Source of the DNA: DAIDJD01 sp035485275
GTDB taxonomy: Bacteria > Oederibacteriota > JAJYGY01 > DAIDJD01
Direction of reading: 5' to 3'
DNA: 64,000 nt
Assembly: GCA_035485275.1 (NCBI GenBank)
Contig: DATHOE010000019.1
Location: 62,001-126,000 of the forward strand
In this document: piece after piece, positions 16,000-25,140 of the stretch
Numbering within the stretch: the first letter of the stretch is position 1
Layout of the letters: each line of letters opens with the position of its first letter
The notes under the pieces: model-generated
Databases searched by the model: none
What the model was told of the DNA's origin: nothing
The model's input: the letters and a program-made list of their open reading frames with translations, nothing else
Position numbers and translations under genes: made by a program

Positions 16000-16054
16000 C
16001 GCGGCCCCATCTCCAGAGGGGCCGCGGATAAGCCGGCCGGACTGTCCGGACGGC
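16000..16054 (+). other. Tandem stem-loops in the yceD-rpmF gap
   Basis: Stem 1 is CGCGGCCCC (16000-16008) with GGGGCCGCG (16018-16026), 9 bp perfect, 9-base loop. Stem 2 is GCCGGCCGGA (16032-16041) with TCCGGACGGC (16045-16054), 10 bp with one mismatch, 3-base loop. Neither is followed by a T-run. They precede the rpmF Shine-Dalgarno (GGAGG), so they could be a processing or regulatory leader. Confidence 0.5.
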
Positions 16055-16067
16055 AACGGAGGAAGCA

Positions 16068-16250
16068 ATGCCCAATCCAAAGAAACGCCATTCCAAGGCC
16101 CGACGGGACAAGCGTCGCGCCAATTGGAAGATTGAAGCGCCCAATTTGAGCCTGTGCCCGCAGTGCCGCCAGCCGAAGATGCCGCACCGGGTCTGCCCCA
16201 CCTGCGGATTCTACAACGGCAAGGAAATCATCCCCGCTCAAGAAGCCTGA
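16068..16250 (+). CDS. rpmF: 50S ribosomal protein L32
   Basis: 60 aa, normal length. It begins MPNPKKRHSKARRDKRRANW, as L32 does, and carries the zinc-ribbon version with CPQC and CPTC (the C+ form). L32 sits on the large subunit. The start has an excellent GGAGG. It is flanked by yceD and plsX in the widely conserved order. The C+ form usually marks bacteria that have not swapped to the zinc-free paralogue. Confidence 0.97.
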   Translation: MPNPKKRHSKARRDKRRANWKIEAPNLSLCPQCRQPKMPHRVCPTCGFYNGKEIIPAQEA

Positions 16251-16256
16251 TAAAGC

Positions 16257-17267
16257 ATGCGCATTGCCCTTGATGCGATGACCAGCGAACTGGGCGTCGA
16301 GGAGGCCGTGTACGGCCTTTTTGACGCCCTGGGCGCCGTCGGGGACCTCAAGGTCCTGGCCGTCGGGCAGCCCGACCGCCTGCGGCCGCTGCTGGACCGC
16401 GGTCCGGCGGCCCTGCGCGGCCGCGTCGAATTGGTCCCGGCCTCGGACGTCATCGGCATGGACGAGGAGCCCGGCGTCTCCTTCAAGGCGAAGAAGGAGG
16501 CCTCGGTGTCCGTGGCCGTGCGCCTGGTCAAGGACGGGCTCGCCGACGGCGCATGCTCCGCGGGCAACACCGGCGCCTCCATGACCGCCGCGACGCTCAT
16601 CCTCGGCCGCGTGCCGGGCGTGCGCCGCCCCGCCATCTTCACGGCCCTGCCCTCCTCCAAGGGATACTGCGGCCTGCTCGACTCCGGCGCCGTGGTGGAC
16701 TGCCGCCCCGAGGACCTGGTGCAGTTCGGCGTTATGGGCAGCATCTACATGCGCACGGTCATGGGCGTCTCCAACCCCCGCGTGGGCCTGCTTTCCATCG
16801 GGGAAGAGGACAAGAAGGGCAACGCCCAGACCCTGGAGACCCTGCCCCTCCTGCGCCAGGCGGACCTGAATTTCATCGGCAATGTGGAGGGGCGCGACCT
16901 CTTCAATGGCGCCTGCGACGTGGCCGTCTGCGACGGCTTCGTCGGCAACGTGGTCCTCAAGACCGCCGAAGGCATCTCCAAGCTGATCCTGACGCAGCTG
17001 CAGGAGGGCTACGCCAGCCAGGGCCCCCTGGCCAAGCTGGGCGGCCTCCTGAGCAAGCCCGTGTTCAGGGGCATGCGGAGCCGCATGAGCCCGGACAGCG
17101 CGGGCGGCGGCCCCCTGCTCGGCGTCGGCGGCGTCTTCATCATCACCCACGGCCGTGCCAACCGGGTCATGATCATGAACAGTTTGAGGGTCGCGGCGGA
17201 ATGCGGGCGCCAGGACGTCCCGGGCCGCCTGAAGGAAGCCTTCCGTGGACTGGAGTCGGCGGCGTGA
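16257..17267 (+). CDS. plsX: Phosphate acyltransferase PlsX
   Basis: 336 aa, standard length. PlsX converts acyl-ACP to acyl-phosphate for phospholipid synthesis and sits peripherally at the membrane. Family motifs include the N-terminal IALDAMTSE (usual form DAMGGD, here altered to DAMTSE), CSAGNTGASMTAA, NVEGRDLF and VCDGFVGNVVLK. The DAMTSE change from DAMGGD is mildly unusual. It begins 6 bases after rpmF and its stop overlaps the GTG start of fabH (GTGA), so the two are translationally coupled. Confidence 0.95.
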   Translation: MRIALDAMTSELGVEEAVYGLFDALGAVGDLKVLAVGQPDRLRPLLDRGPAALRGRVELVPASDVIGMDEEPGVSFKAKKEASVSVAVRLVKDGLADGACSAGNTGASMTAATLILGRVPGVRRPAIFTALPSSKGYCGLLDSGAVVDCRPEDLVQFGVMGSIYMRTVMGVSNPRVGLLSIGEEDKKGNAQTLETLPLLRQADLNFIGNVEGRDLFNGACDVAVCDGFVGNVVLKTAEGISKLILTQLQEGYASQGPLAKLGGLLSKPVFRGMRSRMSPDSAGGGPLLGVGGVFIITHGRANRVMIMNSLRVAAECGRQDVPGRLKEAFRGLESAA

Positions 17268-18250
17268 CGCGTCCCATAGCATCCATCCTCGGCACCGGCC
17301 GTTTCCTGCCCGCCAACGTCGTCACCAACGCGGACCTGGAAAAGCGCATCGACACCAGCGACGAGTGGATCCGCTCCCGCACCGGCATCCGGGCCCGCCG
17401 TATCGCCGGGCCCGGCGAGCTGCCCTCGGACATGGCCACTGAGGCCGCGAAACAGGCGCTGGCCAAGGCCGGCGTCGCGGCCGGCCAACTGGACGCCATC
17501 ATCACCGCCACCTTGACGCCGGATTACCCCTTTCCGGCCACGGCCTGCGTGGTGCAGCACAAGCTGGGCGCGACCAAGGCCTTCACCTTCGACCTGCAGG
17601 CCGCCTGTTCCGGCTTCATCTACGGCCTGGCCGTGGCCGAGGGCCTGATCGCCTCGGGCGCCGCCCGCTACGTCCTGGTGTGCGGCTCCGAGAAGCTCAG
17701 CACCATCACCGACTGGCAGGACCGCAACACCTGCGTCCTCTTCGGCGACGGCGCGGGCGCCGCGGTGCTTGGACCTGCCACGGACAAGGGCCGCATCATG
17801 AGCCTGTACCTGGGCGCCGACGGGAGCATGGTCCCCAAGCTCCTGCAGCCGGCCGGCGGTTCGGCCATGCCGGCTGACGCCGAGAGCGTGGCCAAGCGCA
17901 TGCACTTCCTGAAGATGGACGGCAAAGAGGTCTTCAAGTTCGCGGTGCGGATCATGGGCGAGGCCTCGGCCGAGGCCCTGAAGCGTGCCGGCTGGGAGGC
18001 CAAGGACATCGCCCTGTTCATCCCCCACCAGGCCAACCTGCGCATCATCGAGTCGGCGGCGAAATACATGGAGCTGCCCATGGAACGGGTCTTCGTCAAC
18101 CTGGACCAGTACGGCAACACCTCCGCCGCCAGCGTGGCCATAGCCCTGGACGAAGCCCAGGAGCAGGGGCGCCTGAAGCACGGCGACAAGACCGTGATGG
18201 TGGCCTTCGGAGCGGGCCTGACCTGGGCCTCCTGCGCCATCCAATGGTGA
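17264..18250 (+). CDS. fabH: Beta-ketoacyl-ACP synthase III
   Basis: 328 aa from GTG. FabH condenses acetyl-CoA with malonyl-ACP to start type II fatty acid synthesis. The catalytic triad is clear: Cys115 in LQAACSGF, His255 in FIPHQANLR and Asn285 in QYGNTSAAS. SRTGIRARRI is the conserved N-terminal motif. The GTG overlaps the plsX stop; an earlier in-frame start would extend deep into plsX and is not supported. The 3' end overlaps fabD by 7 bases. Confidence 0.97.
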   Translation: MTRPIASILGTGRFLPANVVTNADLEKRIDTSDEWIRSRTGIRARRIAGPGELPSDMATEAAKQALAKAGVAAGQLDAIITATLTPDYPFPATACVVQHKLGATKAFTFDLQAACSGFIYGLAVAEGLIASGAARYVLVCGSEKLSTITDWQDRNTCVLFGDGAGAAVLGPATDKGRIMSLYLGADGSMVPKLLQPAGGSAMPADAESVAKRMHFLKMDGKEVFKFAVRIMGEASAEALKRAGWEAKDIALFIPHQANLRIIESAAKYMELPMERVFVNLDQYGNTSAASVAIALDEAQEQGRLKHGDKTVMVAFGAGLTWASCAIQW

Positions 18251-19182
18251 AGACGGCGGTCCTCTTCCCGGGCCAGGGCAGCCAGTGCGTGGGCATGGCC
18301 GCGGAACTGTTCGCGCAAAGGCCCGAGGCCAGGGAAGTGCTGGACCAGGTGGACTTGGCCCTGGGCCGCGGCCTGCTTGAGCTCATGTTCAAGGGCCCCG
18401 AGGAGGGGCTCAAGGAAACCTTCAACACCCAGCCGGCCCTGTACGCCGCGGGCTTGGCCTCCTGGGCCTGCCTGCGCAAAGAGGGCGTGGAAGCGGACGC
18501 CTTCGTGGGCCACAGCCTGGGCGAATACTGCGCCCTGCAGGCCGCCGGGGTCTTCAGCTTCGTGGACGGGCTGAAGCTGGTCCAGGCGCGGGCCGCGGCC
18601 ATGACCAGGGCCGCCCAGGCCGCGCCCGGCACCATGGCCGCGGTCCTGAAGCTGGACGACGCCGTGGTGGAGGAGGCCTGCCGCGAAGCCTCCCAAAGCG
18701 GGCCGGTGGGCGCGGCGAACTACAACTCCCCGGGCCAGGTGGTCATCAGCGGAAGCCGCGAGGGCGTGGAAAAAGCCATGCAGCTGTGCAAGGACAAGGG
18801 CGGCCGCTGCCTGCCCCTGGCGGTGAGCGGGGCCTTCCACAGCGCCGCCATGGAGCCGGCGGGCCTGGAGCTCAAGGCGGCCTTCGCCCAGGCCCTCTGG
18901 GCGGACGCCCGGGCCCTGGTGCTGGCGAACGTGAACGCCCTCCCTCAAGTCGGCGTGGCCGCGATCCAGGCCAACCTGGTGGCCCAGGTCAGCGGGCCGG
19001 TGCGCTGGACCCAGAGCATCCTGGAACTGAAGGCCCTGGGCTTCGGCCGCTACATCGAGGCCGGGCCGGGCAAGGTCCTGGCGGGCCTGGTGAAAAAAAT
19101 CGATCCGGAGGCCCAGGTGTGCAGCGTGGGCGACGTGGCCGGTCTGGAAGCGGCGCTGCCGCTTTTGACGGGGAAGGCGTGA
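18244..19182 (+). CDS. fabD: Malonyl-CoA:ACP transacylase
   Basis: 312 aa. It transfers malonyl groups from CoA to ACP for chain elongation. The oxyanion motif PGQGSQ (residues 9-14), the nucleophile Ser91 in GHSLGEY and His199 in GAFHSAAM form the expected active site, and ANYNSPGQVVISG is also conserved. The ATG overlaps the fabH stop by 7 bases; GTG 18247 is an alternative start. fabG follows after 2 bases. Confidence 0.97.
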   Translation: MVKTAVLFPGQGSQCVGMAAELFAQRPEAREVLDQVDLALGRGLLELMFKGPEEGLKETFNTQPALYAAGLASWACLRKEGVEADAFVGHSLGEYCALQAAGVFSFVDGLKLVQARAAAMTRAAQAAPGTMAAVLKLDDAVVEEACREASQSGPVGAANYNSPGQVVISGSREGVEKAMQLCKDKGGRCLPLAVSGAFHSAAMEPAGLELKAAFAQALWADARALVLANVNALPQVGVAAIQANLVAQVSGPVRWTQSILELKALGFGRYIEAGPGKVLAGLVKKIDPEAQVCSVGDVAGLEAALPLLTGKA

Positions 19183-19184
19183 GC

Positions 19185-19940
19185 ATGGGCGTTGGAGACG
19201 GACTCAAGGACAAGGTGGCCCTGGTCACCGGCGGCACGCAGGGGATCGGCTACGCGGTGGCGGAGGACTTCCTGCGCCTGGGAGCCGTGGTCGCCATCAC
19301 CGGCCGCGACAAGGCCCGTGCGGCCGCCGCGGCCGAAACCCTGGGCAAGGCCACCGGCGGACTCTGCCTGGGCTTCGGGGCGGACGTGGCCAAGGCCTCG
19401 GAGGTCGAAAGCCTTTTTTCGGAAATGCTTGACAGCACAAAAAGGCTCGATATCTTGGTGAACAACGCCGGCATCGCCAAGGACGGCCTGCTGATGCGCA
19501 TGGCCGAGGAGGACTGGGACGCGGTCCTGGACACGAACCTGAAGGGCGCTTTTCTCTGCTCCAAGGCCGCCTGCCGCCCCTTGCTCAAGGCCAAGGGGGG
19601 AAGTATCATCAGCGTCTCCAGCGTGGTGGGCGTGGCCGGCAACCCCGGGCAGGCGAACTACGCGGCCAGCAAGGCCGGCCTGATCGGCTTCTCCAAGAGC
19701 CTGGCCAAGGAACTGGCCTCGCGGGCGGTGCGGGTCAACGTGGTGGCCCCCGGCTTCATCGACACGGCCATGACCGCGCAGCTGAGCGAGGAAGCGCGCC
19801 AGGGCCTGCTGGCCCAGATACCCCTGGGGCGCTTCGCGGAAGTGCACGAAGTGGCCTCGGTCTGCAGTTTCCTCGCCGGCGACCGGTCCCGGTACATCAC
19901 CGGCCAGGTGATCCGGGTCGACGGCGGGATGATGATGTGA
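19185..19940 (+). CDS. fabG: 3-oxoacyl-ACP reductase
   Basis: 251 aa, short-chain dehydrogenase. It reduces beta-ketoacyl-ACP with NADPH. The cofactor motif TGGTQGIG (residues 15-22), NNAG (93-96) and the catalytic Ser146, Tyr159 and Lys163 (SSVVG; NYAASKAG) have the exact FabG spacing. The C-terminal ITGQVIRVDGGMMM is canonical. The ATG at 19185 follows GGGAAGG; a GTG two codons earlier is also in frame. It sits between fabD and acpP in the standard order. Confidence 0.96.
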   Translation: MGVGDGLKDKVALVTGGTQGIGYAVAEDFLRLGAVVAITGRDKARAAAAAETLGKATGGLCLGFGADVAKASEVESLFSEMLDSTKRLDILVNNAGIAKDGLLMRMAEEDWDAVLDTNLKGAFLCSKAACRPLLKAKGGSIISVSSVVGVAGNPGQANYAASKAGLIGFSKSLAKELASRAVRVNVVAPGFIDTAMTAQLSEEARQGLLAQIPLGRFAEVHEVASVCSFLAGDRSRYITGQVIRVDGGMMM

Positions 19941-19979
19941 GTTTTGAACGGTTTTCAACCTGAACCAAAGGAGATGAGC

Positions 19980-20219
19980 GTGGCGATTGAAGACAAGGTC
20001 AAGGAAATCATTGTTGAGCAGCTCGGCGTCGACGCGGCGCAGGTGAACCCCGATGCCTCGTTCATCGACGATTTGGGCGCGGATTCCCTGGACACCGTCG
20101 AGCTGGTGATGGCGTTCGAGGAGGAGTTCAACATCGAAATCCCGGATGAGGCCGCCGAAAAGATCAAGAAGGTCGGCGACGCCATCGACTACATCAAAGC
20201 CAACGCCAAGCAGGCCTAG
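19980..20219 (+). CDS. acpP: Acyl carrier protein
   Basis: 79 aa from GTG 19980. It is an acidic four-helix protein with the phosphopantetheine site Ser36 in GADSLDTVELVM. It carries all fatty-acid intermediates and also serves PlsX. I chose GTG 19980 because AAAGGAG ends six bases before it; the in-frame ATG 19974 directly abuts the Shine-Dalgarno and would add two residues, and ATG 19944 would add twelve atypical ones. A strong terminator follows, which suggests that acpP ends the main transcript. Confidence 0.96.
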   Translation: MAIEDKVKEIIVEQLGVDAAQVNPDASFIDDLGADSLDTVELVMAFEEEFNIEIPDEAAEKIKKVGDAIDYIKANAKQA

Positions 20220-20239
20220 GCTTCGACCCCGGGACAAGG

Positions 20240-20294
20240 ACGCAACGCCGAAGGGTCTGTAGGCCCTCAGGCGTTGCGTTTTGTGTTTTTTTTT
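20240..20294 (+). terminator. Strong intrinsic terminator after acpP
   Basis: ACGCAACGCC (20240-20249) and GGCGTTGCGT (20270-20279) are perfect complements. The enclosed AGGG/CCCT can extend the structure. A T-rich tail ending in nine T follows (20286-20294). It stands between acpP and fabF. Confidence 0.88.
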
Positions 20295-20314
20295 AGCCAA
20301 GCCAAAGGACAAGC

Positions 20315-21568
20315 ATGCGACGCCGAGTTGTGGTGACGGGCCTGGGGGCGGTGACCCCCCTGGGCAACGATGTCGAAACGTTTTTCCAGGGGCTGCTTGA
20401 AGGCCGCAGCGGCATCGGCCCCATCACGCGCTGGGACCCCAGCCGGCACACCACCCATATCGCCGGCATGGTCAAGGACTTCAGCCTCGACCCGGCCGTG
20501 GCGGACAAGAAGGACGCCCGCCGCATGGACTGGTTCGTGCAGTTCGCCATGGCGTCCACCCAGCAGGCGCTTGCGGACGCGGGGCTCTCCGACCTCTCCA
20601 AGCTCGACCTGGAGCGCTTCGGCGTCCTGATCGGCAGCGGCATCGGCGGCCTGGGCGTGATCGAGGAGCAGGTGGCCATCCTGCTGGAGAAGGGCCCCTC
20701 GCGGGTCAGCCCCTTCCTCATCCCCATGCTGATCGTCAACATGGCCTCGGGCCAGGTGGCCATACGCTGGGGCTTCCAGGGCCCCAACAGCGCCGTGGCC
20801 ACGGCCTGCGCCACGGGCAACCACGCCCTGGGCGACGCGGCCGAGATCATCCGGCGCGGAGCCGCGGACCTCATGGTCGCCGGCGGCACCGAAGGCGCCA
20901 TCACCCCCTTAGGGCTCGCCGGCTTCTGCTCGGCCCGGGCCCTGAGCACCCGCAACAACGAGCCCACCCGCGCCAGCCGCCCCTTTGACAAGGAGCGCGA
21001 CGGCTTCGTCATGGGCGAAGGCTGCGGCCTGCTGATTTTGGAGGAGCTGGAGCACGCCAAGGCCCGCGGCGCCCGCATCTACGCCGAGGTCCTGGGATAC
21101 GGCATGTCCGAGGACGCCAACCACATCACCGCCCCGCCCGAGGACGGCAACGGCGCCATGCGCGCCATGCAGGCCGCGCTCAAGGACGCGGAGGTCCCGG
21201 CGGACTCCATCGACTACGTCAACGCCCACGGCACCAGCACCCCGGCCGGGGACAAGGCCGAGACACTGGCCATGAAGCGCGTCTTCGGCGCCCACGCCAC
21301 GGACAGGAAGCTGTGGATCAGCTCCACCAAGAGCATGACCGGGCACCTGCTGGGCGCGGCCGGCGGCATCGAGGCCGTGGCCTGCGTGAAGATGATGCAG
21401 AGCGGCAAGGTGCACCCCACCGTGAACCTGGAGAACCCCGACCCGGACTGCGACCTGGACTACGTCGCCAACGCCACCCGGGAGCGGAAACTCAAGCGCG
21501 TCATGAGCAACGGCTTCGGCTTCGGCGGCGTCAACGCCAGCCTGGTCTTTGGGTCCTTCGAGGGCTGA
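20315..21568 (+). CDS. fabF: Beta-ketoacyl-ACP synthase II
   Basis: 417 aa, normal length. It elongates acyl-ACP by condensation with malonyl-ACP. The Cys-His-His triad is Cys165 in TACATGNH, His305 in NAHGTSTPAGD and His344 in SMTGHLLGAAGG; Lys339 is also conserved. The N-terminus RRVVVTGLGAVTPLGN is typical. AAAGGA precedes the ATG. Because a strong terminator precedes it, expression must come from readthrough or from a promoter I cannot see. rnc follows within 7 bases. Confidence 0.97.
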   Translation: MRRRVVVTGLGAVTPLGNDVETFFQGLLEGRSGIGPITRWDPSRHTTHIAGMVKDFSLDPAVADKKDARRMDWFVQFAMASTQQALADAGLSDLSKLDLERFGVLIGSGIGGLGVIEEQVAILLEKGPSRVSPFLIPMLIVNMASGQVAIRWGFQGPNSAVATACATGNHALGDAAEIIRRGAADLMVAGGTEGAITPLGLAGFCSARALSTRNNEPTRASRPFDKERDGFVMGEGCGLLILEELEHAKARGARIYAEVLGYGMSEDANHITAPPEDGNGAMRAMQAALKDAEVPADSIDYVNAHGTSTPAGDKAETLAMKRVFGAHATDRKLWISSTKSMTGHLLGAAGGIEAVACVKMMQSGKVHPTVNLENPDPDCDLDYVANATRERKLKRVMSNGFGFGGVNASLVFGSFEG

Positions 21569-21575
21569 GAGGGAG

Positions 21576-22280
21576 ATGGCGGCCAAAATCCGTTCGGCCA
21601 TGGAACTGTGCTCGGCGCTGGGTTTCGTCCCCAGGAACGCCGCGGTCTACGAACAGGCCCTGGTCCACCGCAGCCTCCTGAACGAAACCGGCCAGACCCT
21701 CGACAGCAACGAACGCCTGGAGTTCCTGGGCGACTCGGTGCTCGGCCTGGTGGTGGCCCGCTTCCTCTTCGAGAATTTCCCGGACCTGAGCGAAGGCCAG
21801 CTGGCCCGCAGGAAGAGCCAGCTCGTCAGCACCTCCATGCTGGCGGAATGGGCGCGGGGCATAGACCTCGGATCCTGCCTGCGCCTGGGCAAGGGCGAAC
21901 AGCTCAGCGGCGGAAGCGCCAAGGAGACCCTGCTGGCCGACGGCTTCGAGGCCTGGCTGGGCGCCATCTACGTGGACCACGGCTTCAAGGCCGCGGAAAG
22001 CTTTGTCCTGGGCTTCCTCAAGGACCAGGCCGCGGCCAGCGCGGCCGGCCGCCTGGCGGACAGCAAGAGCCGCCTCCAGGAATTCACCCAGAAGCTCTAC
22101 AAGCGGCCGCCCCTCTACCGGGTCAGCGGAACCTCGGGCCCGGACCACGAAAAGGTCTTCGAGGTGGAGGTCGTGATCGAGGGCAAGGTTCTGGCCCGAG
22201 GCAAAGGGAAGAACAAGAAAGAGGCCGAGCAGCAGGGGGCCGACGCGGCCCTGGCGATTATCGAAAGCAAACGCCCTTGA
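21576..22280 (+). CDS. rnc: Ribonuclease III
   Basis: 234 aa. It cleaves double-stranded RNA in rRNA maturation and mRNA decay. The catalytic domain has the signature NERLEFLGDSVL and the second acidic site in LADGFEAWLGAIYVD. A double-stranded RNA-binding domain (SRLQEFTQKLY to EAEQQGADAALAII) occupies the C-terminal third. The ATG at 21576 sits very close to GAGGGAG; ATG 21600 is possible but would clip the N-terminal helix. The fabF-rnc pairing is common in many phyla. The nuo promoter overlaps its stop codon. Confidence 0.95.
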   Translation: MAAKIRSAMELCSALGFVPRNAAVYEQALVHRSLLNETGQTLDSNERLEFLGDSVLGLVVARFLFENFPDLSEGQLARRKSQLVSTSMLAEWARGIDLGSCLRLGKGEQLSGGSAKETLLADGFEAWLGAIYVDHGFKAAESFVLGFLKDQAAASAAGRLADSKSRLQEFTQKLYKRPPLYRVSGTSGPDHEKVFEVEVVIEGKVLARGKGKNKKEAEQQGADAALAIIESKRP

Positions 22281-22304
22281 TTTTGATGGGCTTTGTGGTA
22301 TTAT
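22277..22304 (+). promoter_or_regulatory. Promoter of the nuo operon
   Basis: TTGATT (22277-22282), a 16-base spacer and TATTAT (22299-22304) lie in an AT-rich island that begins over the rnc stop codon. The expected start site is near 22311, giving a leader of about 54 bases before nuoB. Confidence 0.6.
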
Positions 22305-22364
22305 TCCGCTTCCCGACTTTGAGAAATATTTCACAAAGTGCGGTTTTCCACCGGAGACGAGTCC

Positions 22365-22838
22365 ATGGCGGGTGATCCACTCCAAGAAGTAGTGCTTACC
22401 ACCAAGTTGGACAAGGTCCTTGGCTGGGCCCGTAAATACTCCCTTTTTCAATACCCTTTCGTGACGGCCTGCTGCGGCATGGAGTTCATGTCGACCTCGG
22501 CCAGCCACTACGACACCGACCGCTTCGGCGCCGCTTTCCCGCGTTTCTCCCCGCGCCAGGCCGACCTCCTGATGGTGGTGGGCACCATCACCCACAAGCA
22601 GGCCCCCATCCTGAAGCGCGTCTACGACCAGATGTGCGAGCCCAAGTGGGTGGTCGCTTTCGGCGTGTGCGCCACCTCGGGCGGCTTCTACCAGAATTAC
22701 GGCTCGGTGCCCGGCATCGACTGCTTCCTGCCCGTGGACATGTACATCCCCGGCTGCCCGCCCCGCCCCGAGACCGTGATCGACGCCTTGTTGAAGCTGC
22801 AGGAGCGCATCCAGAACCAGCGCCACGCGGTGTTGTGA
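22365..22838 (+). CDS. nuoB: NADH-quinone oxidoreductase subunit B
   Basis: 157 aa. This complex I peripheral-arm subunit carries cluster N2, the last iron-sulfur centre before quinone. The ligands are the tandem cysteines in TACCGMEF, then Cys in GVCATSGG and Cys in IPGCPPRPE. The ATG at 22365 is chosen because CCGGAG lies eight bases upstream; an ATG at 22338 is in frame but has no such site. It is the first nuo gene, unusual because nuoA normally precedes it. It overlaps nuoC by one base (TGATG). Confidence 0.97.
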   Translation: MAGDPLQEVVLTTKLDKVLGWARKYSLFQYPFVTACCGMEFMSTSASHYDTDRFGAAFPRFSPRQADLLMVVGTITHKQAPILKRVYDQMCEPKWVVAFGVCATSGGFYQNYGSVPGIDCFLPVDMYIPGCPPRPETVIDALLKLQERIQNQRHAVL

Positions 22839-23410
22839 TGCCCAAGAACAGCGCCTCCCCCCTTTATGACGTGCTCAAGCCCGTCTTCGGCGACAAGATC
22901 GAGGCCCGCCAGGAGCTCAAGGGCCGGGAAGCCCTGCGGGTCAGCCCCGCGGCGCTCCTCGAGGTCGTCCGCCACCTGAAGAACAGCCTGGGTTTCGACT
23001 TCCTCATGGACCTGTCCGGGGCGGATTACAGCGGCTATCCGGGCCACCAGGGCGACCCCCTCTGCGTCAGCTACCAGCTTTTCGGCGCCACGACCCGCGC
23101 GCGGGCCTGGCTGAAGGTCTACCTGCCCCTGGAAGGGGCCATGGTGGACAGCCTGAGCCACGAATTCGCCTGCGCCAACTGGTATGAGCGCGAATGCTGG
23201 GACATGTTCGGGGTGCATTTCAAGGGCCATCCGAACCTGAAGCGCCTGCTTCTGTACGAAGAATTCGTGGGGCACCCCCTGCGCAAGGACTACCCCATCA
23301 TGCGCATGCAGCCCCTGATACCGATGAGGAACGCGGTCGACTACGAGTCCGTCGCCGTGGCCCGCCGCAAGGAGGCTGAAGAGGCCTCCGCGCCCAAGGC
23401 GGGGAACTAG
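22838..23410 (+). CDS. nuoC: NADH-quinone oxidoreductase subunit C
   Basis: 190 aa. This is the 30-kDa subunit of the complex I connecting module. The family signature is present: ANWYERECWDMFGV, then HPNLKRLLLYEEFVGHPLRK and DYP. It helps NuoB and NuoD form the quinone site. The start ATG overlaps the nuoB stop. It is separate from NuoD, not fused as in E. coli. The C-terminal ~15 residues are charged and variable. Confidence 0.97.
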   Translation: MPKNSASPLYDVLKPVFGDKIEARQELKGREALRVSPAALLEVVRHLKNSLGFDFLMDLSGADYSGYPGHQGDPLCVSYQLFGATTRARAWLKVYLPLEGAMVDSLSHEFACANWYERECWDMFGVHFKGHPNLKRLLLYEEFVGHPLRKDYPIMRMQPLIPMRNAVDYESVAVARRKEAEEASAPKAGN

Positions 23411-23412
23411 CC

Positions 23413-24641
<1,229 letters not shown>

Positions 24642-24645
<4 letters not shown>

Positions 24646-25136
24646 GCCTGATCACGCCCGAATTGAAGGCGCGTTTCGACGCGGTGGTGGCCCGCTATCC
24701 CAAGGGCCAGGAGCAGAGCGCGGTCATCCCGCTGCTGCACGCCATGCAGGAGCTCGGCGGGGGGCACCTGACCCAGGAGCACCAGCAGGCCGTGGCGGAC
24801 TTCCTGAACCTGCCCATGTCCAAGGTGCACGAAGTCACCACCTTCTACACCATGTTCAGCCTCAAGCCCCGCGGCCGCCAGCACCTGAGCGTGTGCCGCA
24901 CGCTGCCCTGCGCCCTGTGCGGGTCCGAGGACGTGACCAAGGCCCTGAGCGCCCGCCTCGGCGTCGGCCCGGGCGAGGTCACCGCGGACGGGGAATTCAG
25001 CTACGAAGAGGTGGAGTGCCTGGCGCAGTGCCACCTGGGCCCGGTCCTGCAGGTGGGGGACACGGTCTACGGCGACCTGACCCCGGACAGCACGCGCTCC
25101 CTCATCGACACCCTGTCCAAGAAGGGAAGGCCCTAA
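24642..25136 (+). CDS. nuoE: NADH-quinone oxidoreductase subunit E
   Basis: 164 aa. This thioredoxin-like 24-kDa subunit holds the [2Fe-2S] cluster N1a of the NADH dehydrogenase module. Ligands appear as CRTLPC and, further on, ECLAQC. VHEVTTFYTMF is the hallmark of the family. It is translated from ATG 24642 overlapping nuoD. Its presence with nuoF and nuoG shows a full NADH-oxidising complex I rather than an 11-subunit form. Confidence 0.97.
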
Positions 25137-25140
25137 AGCC

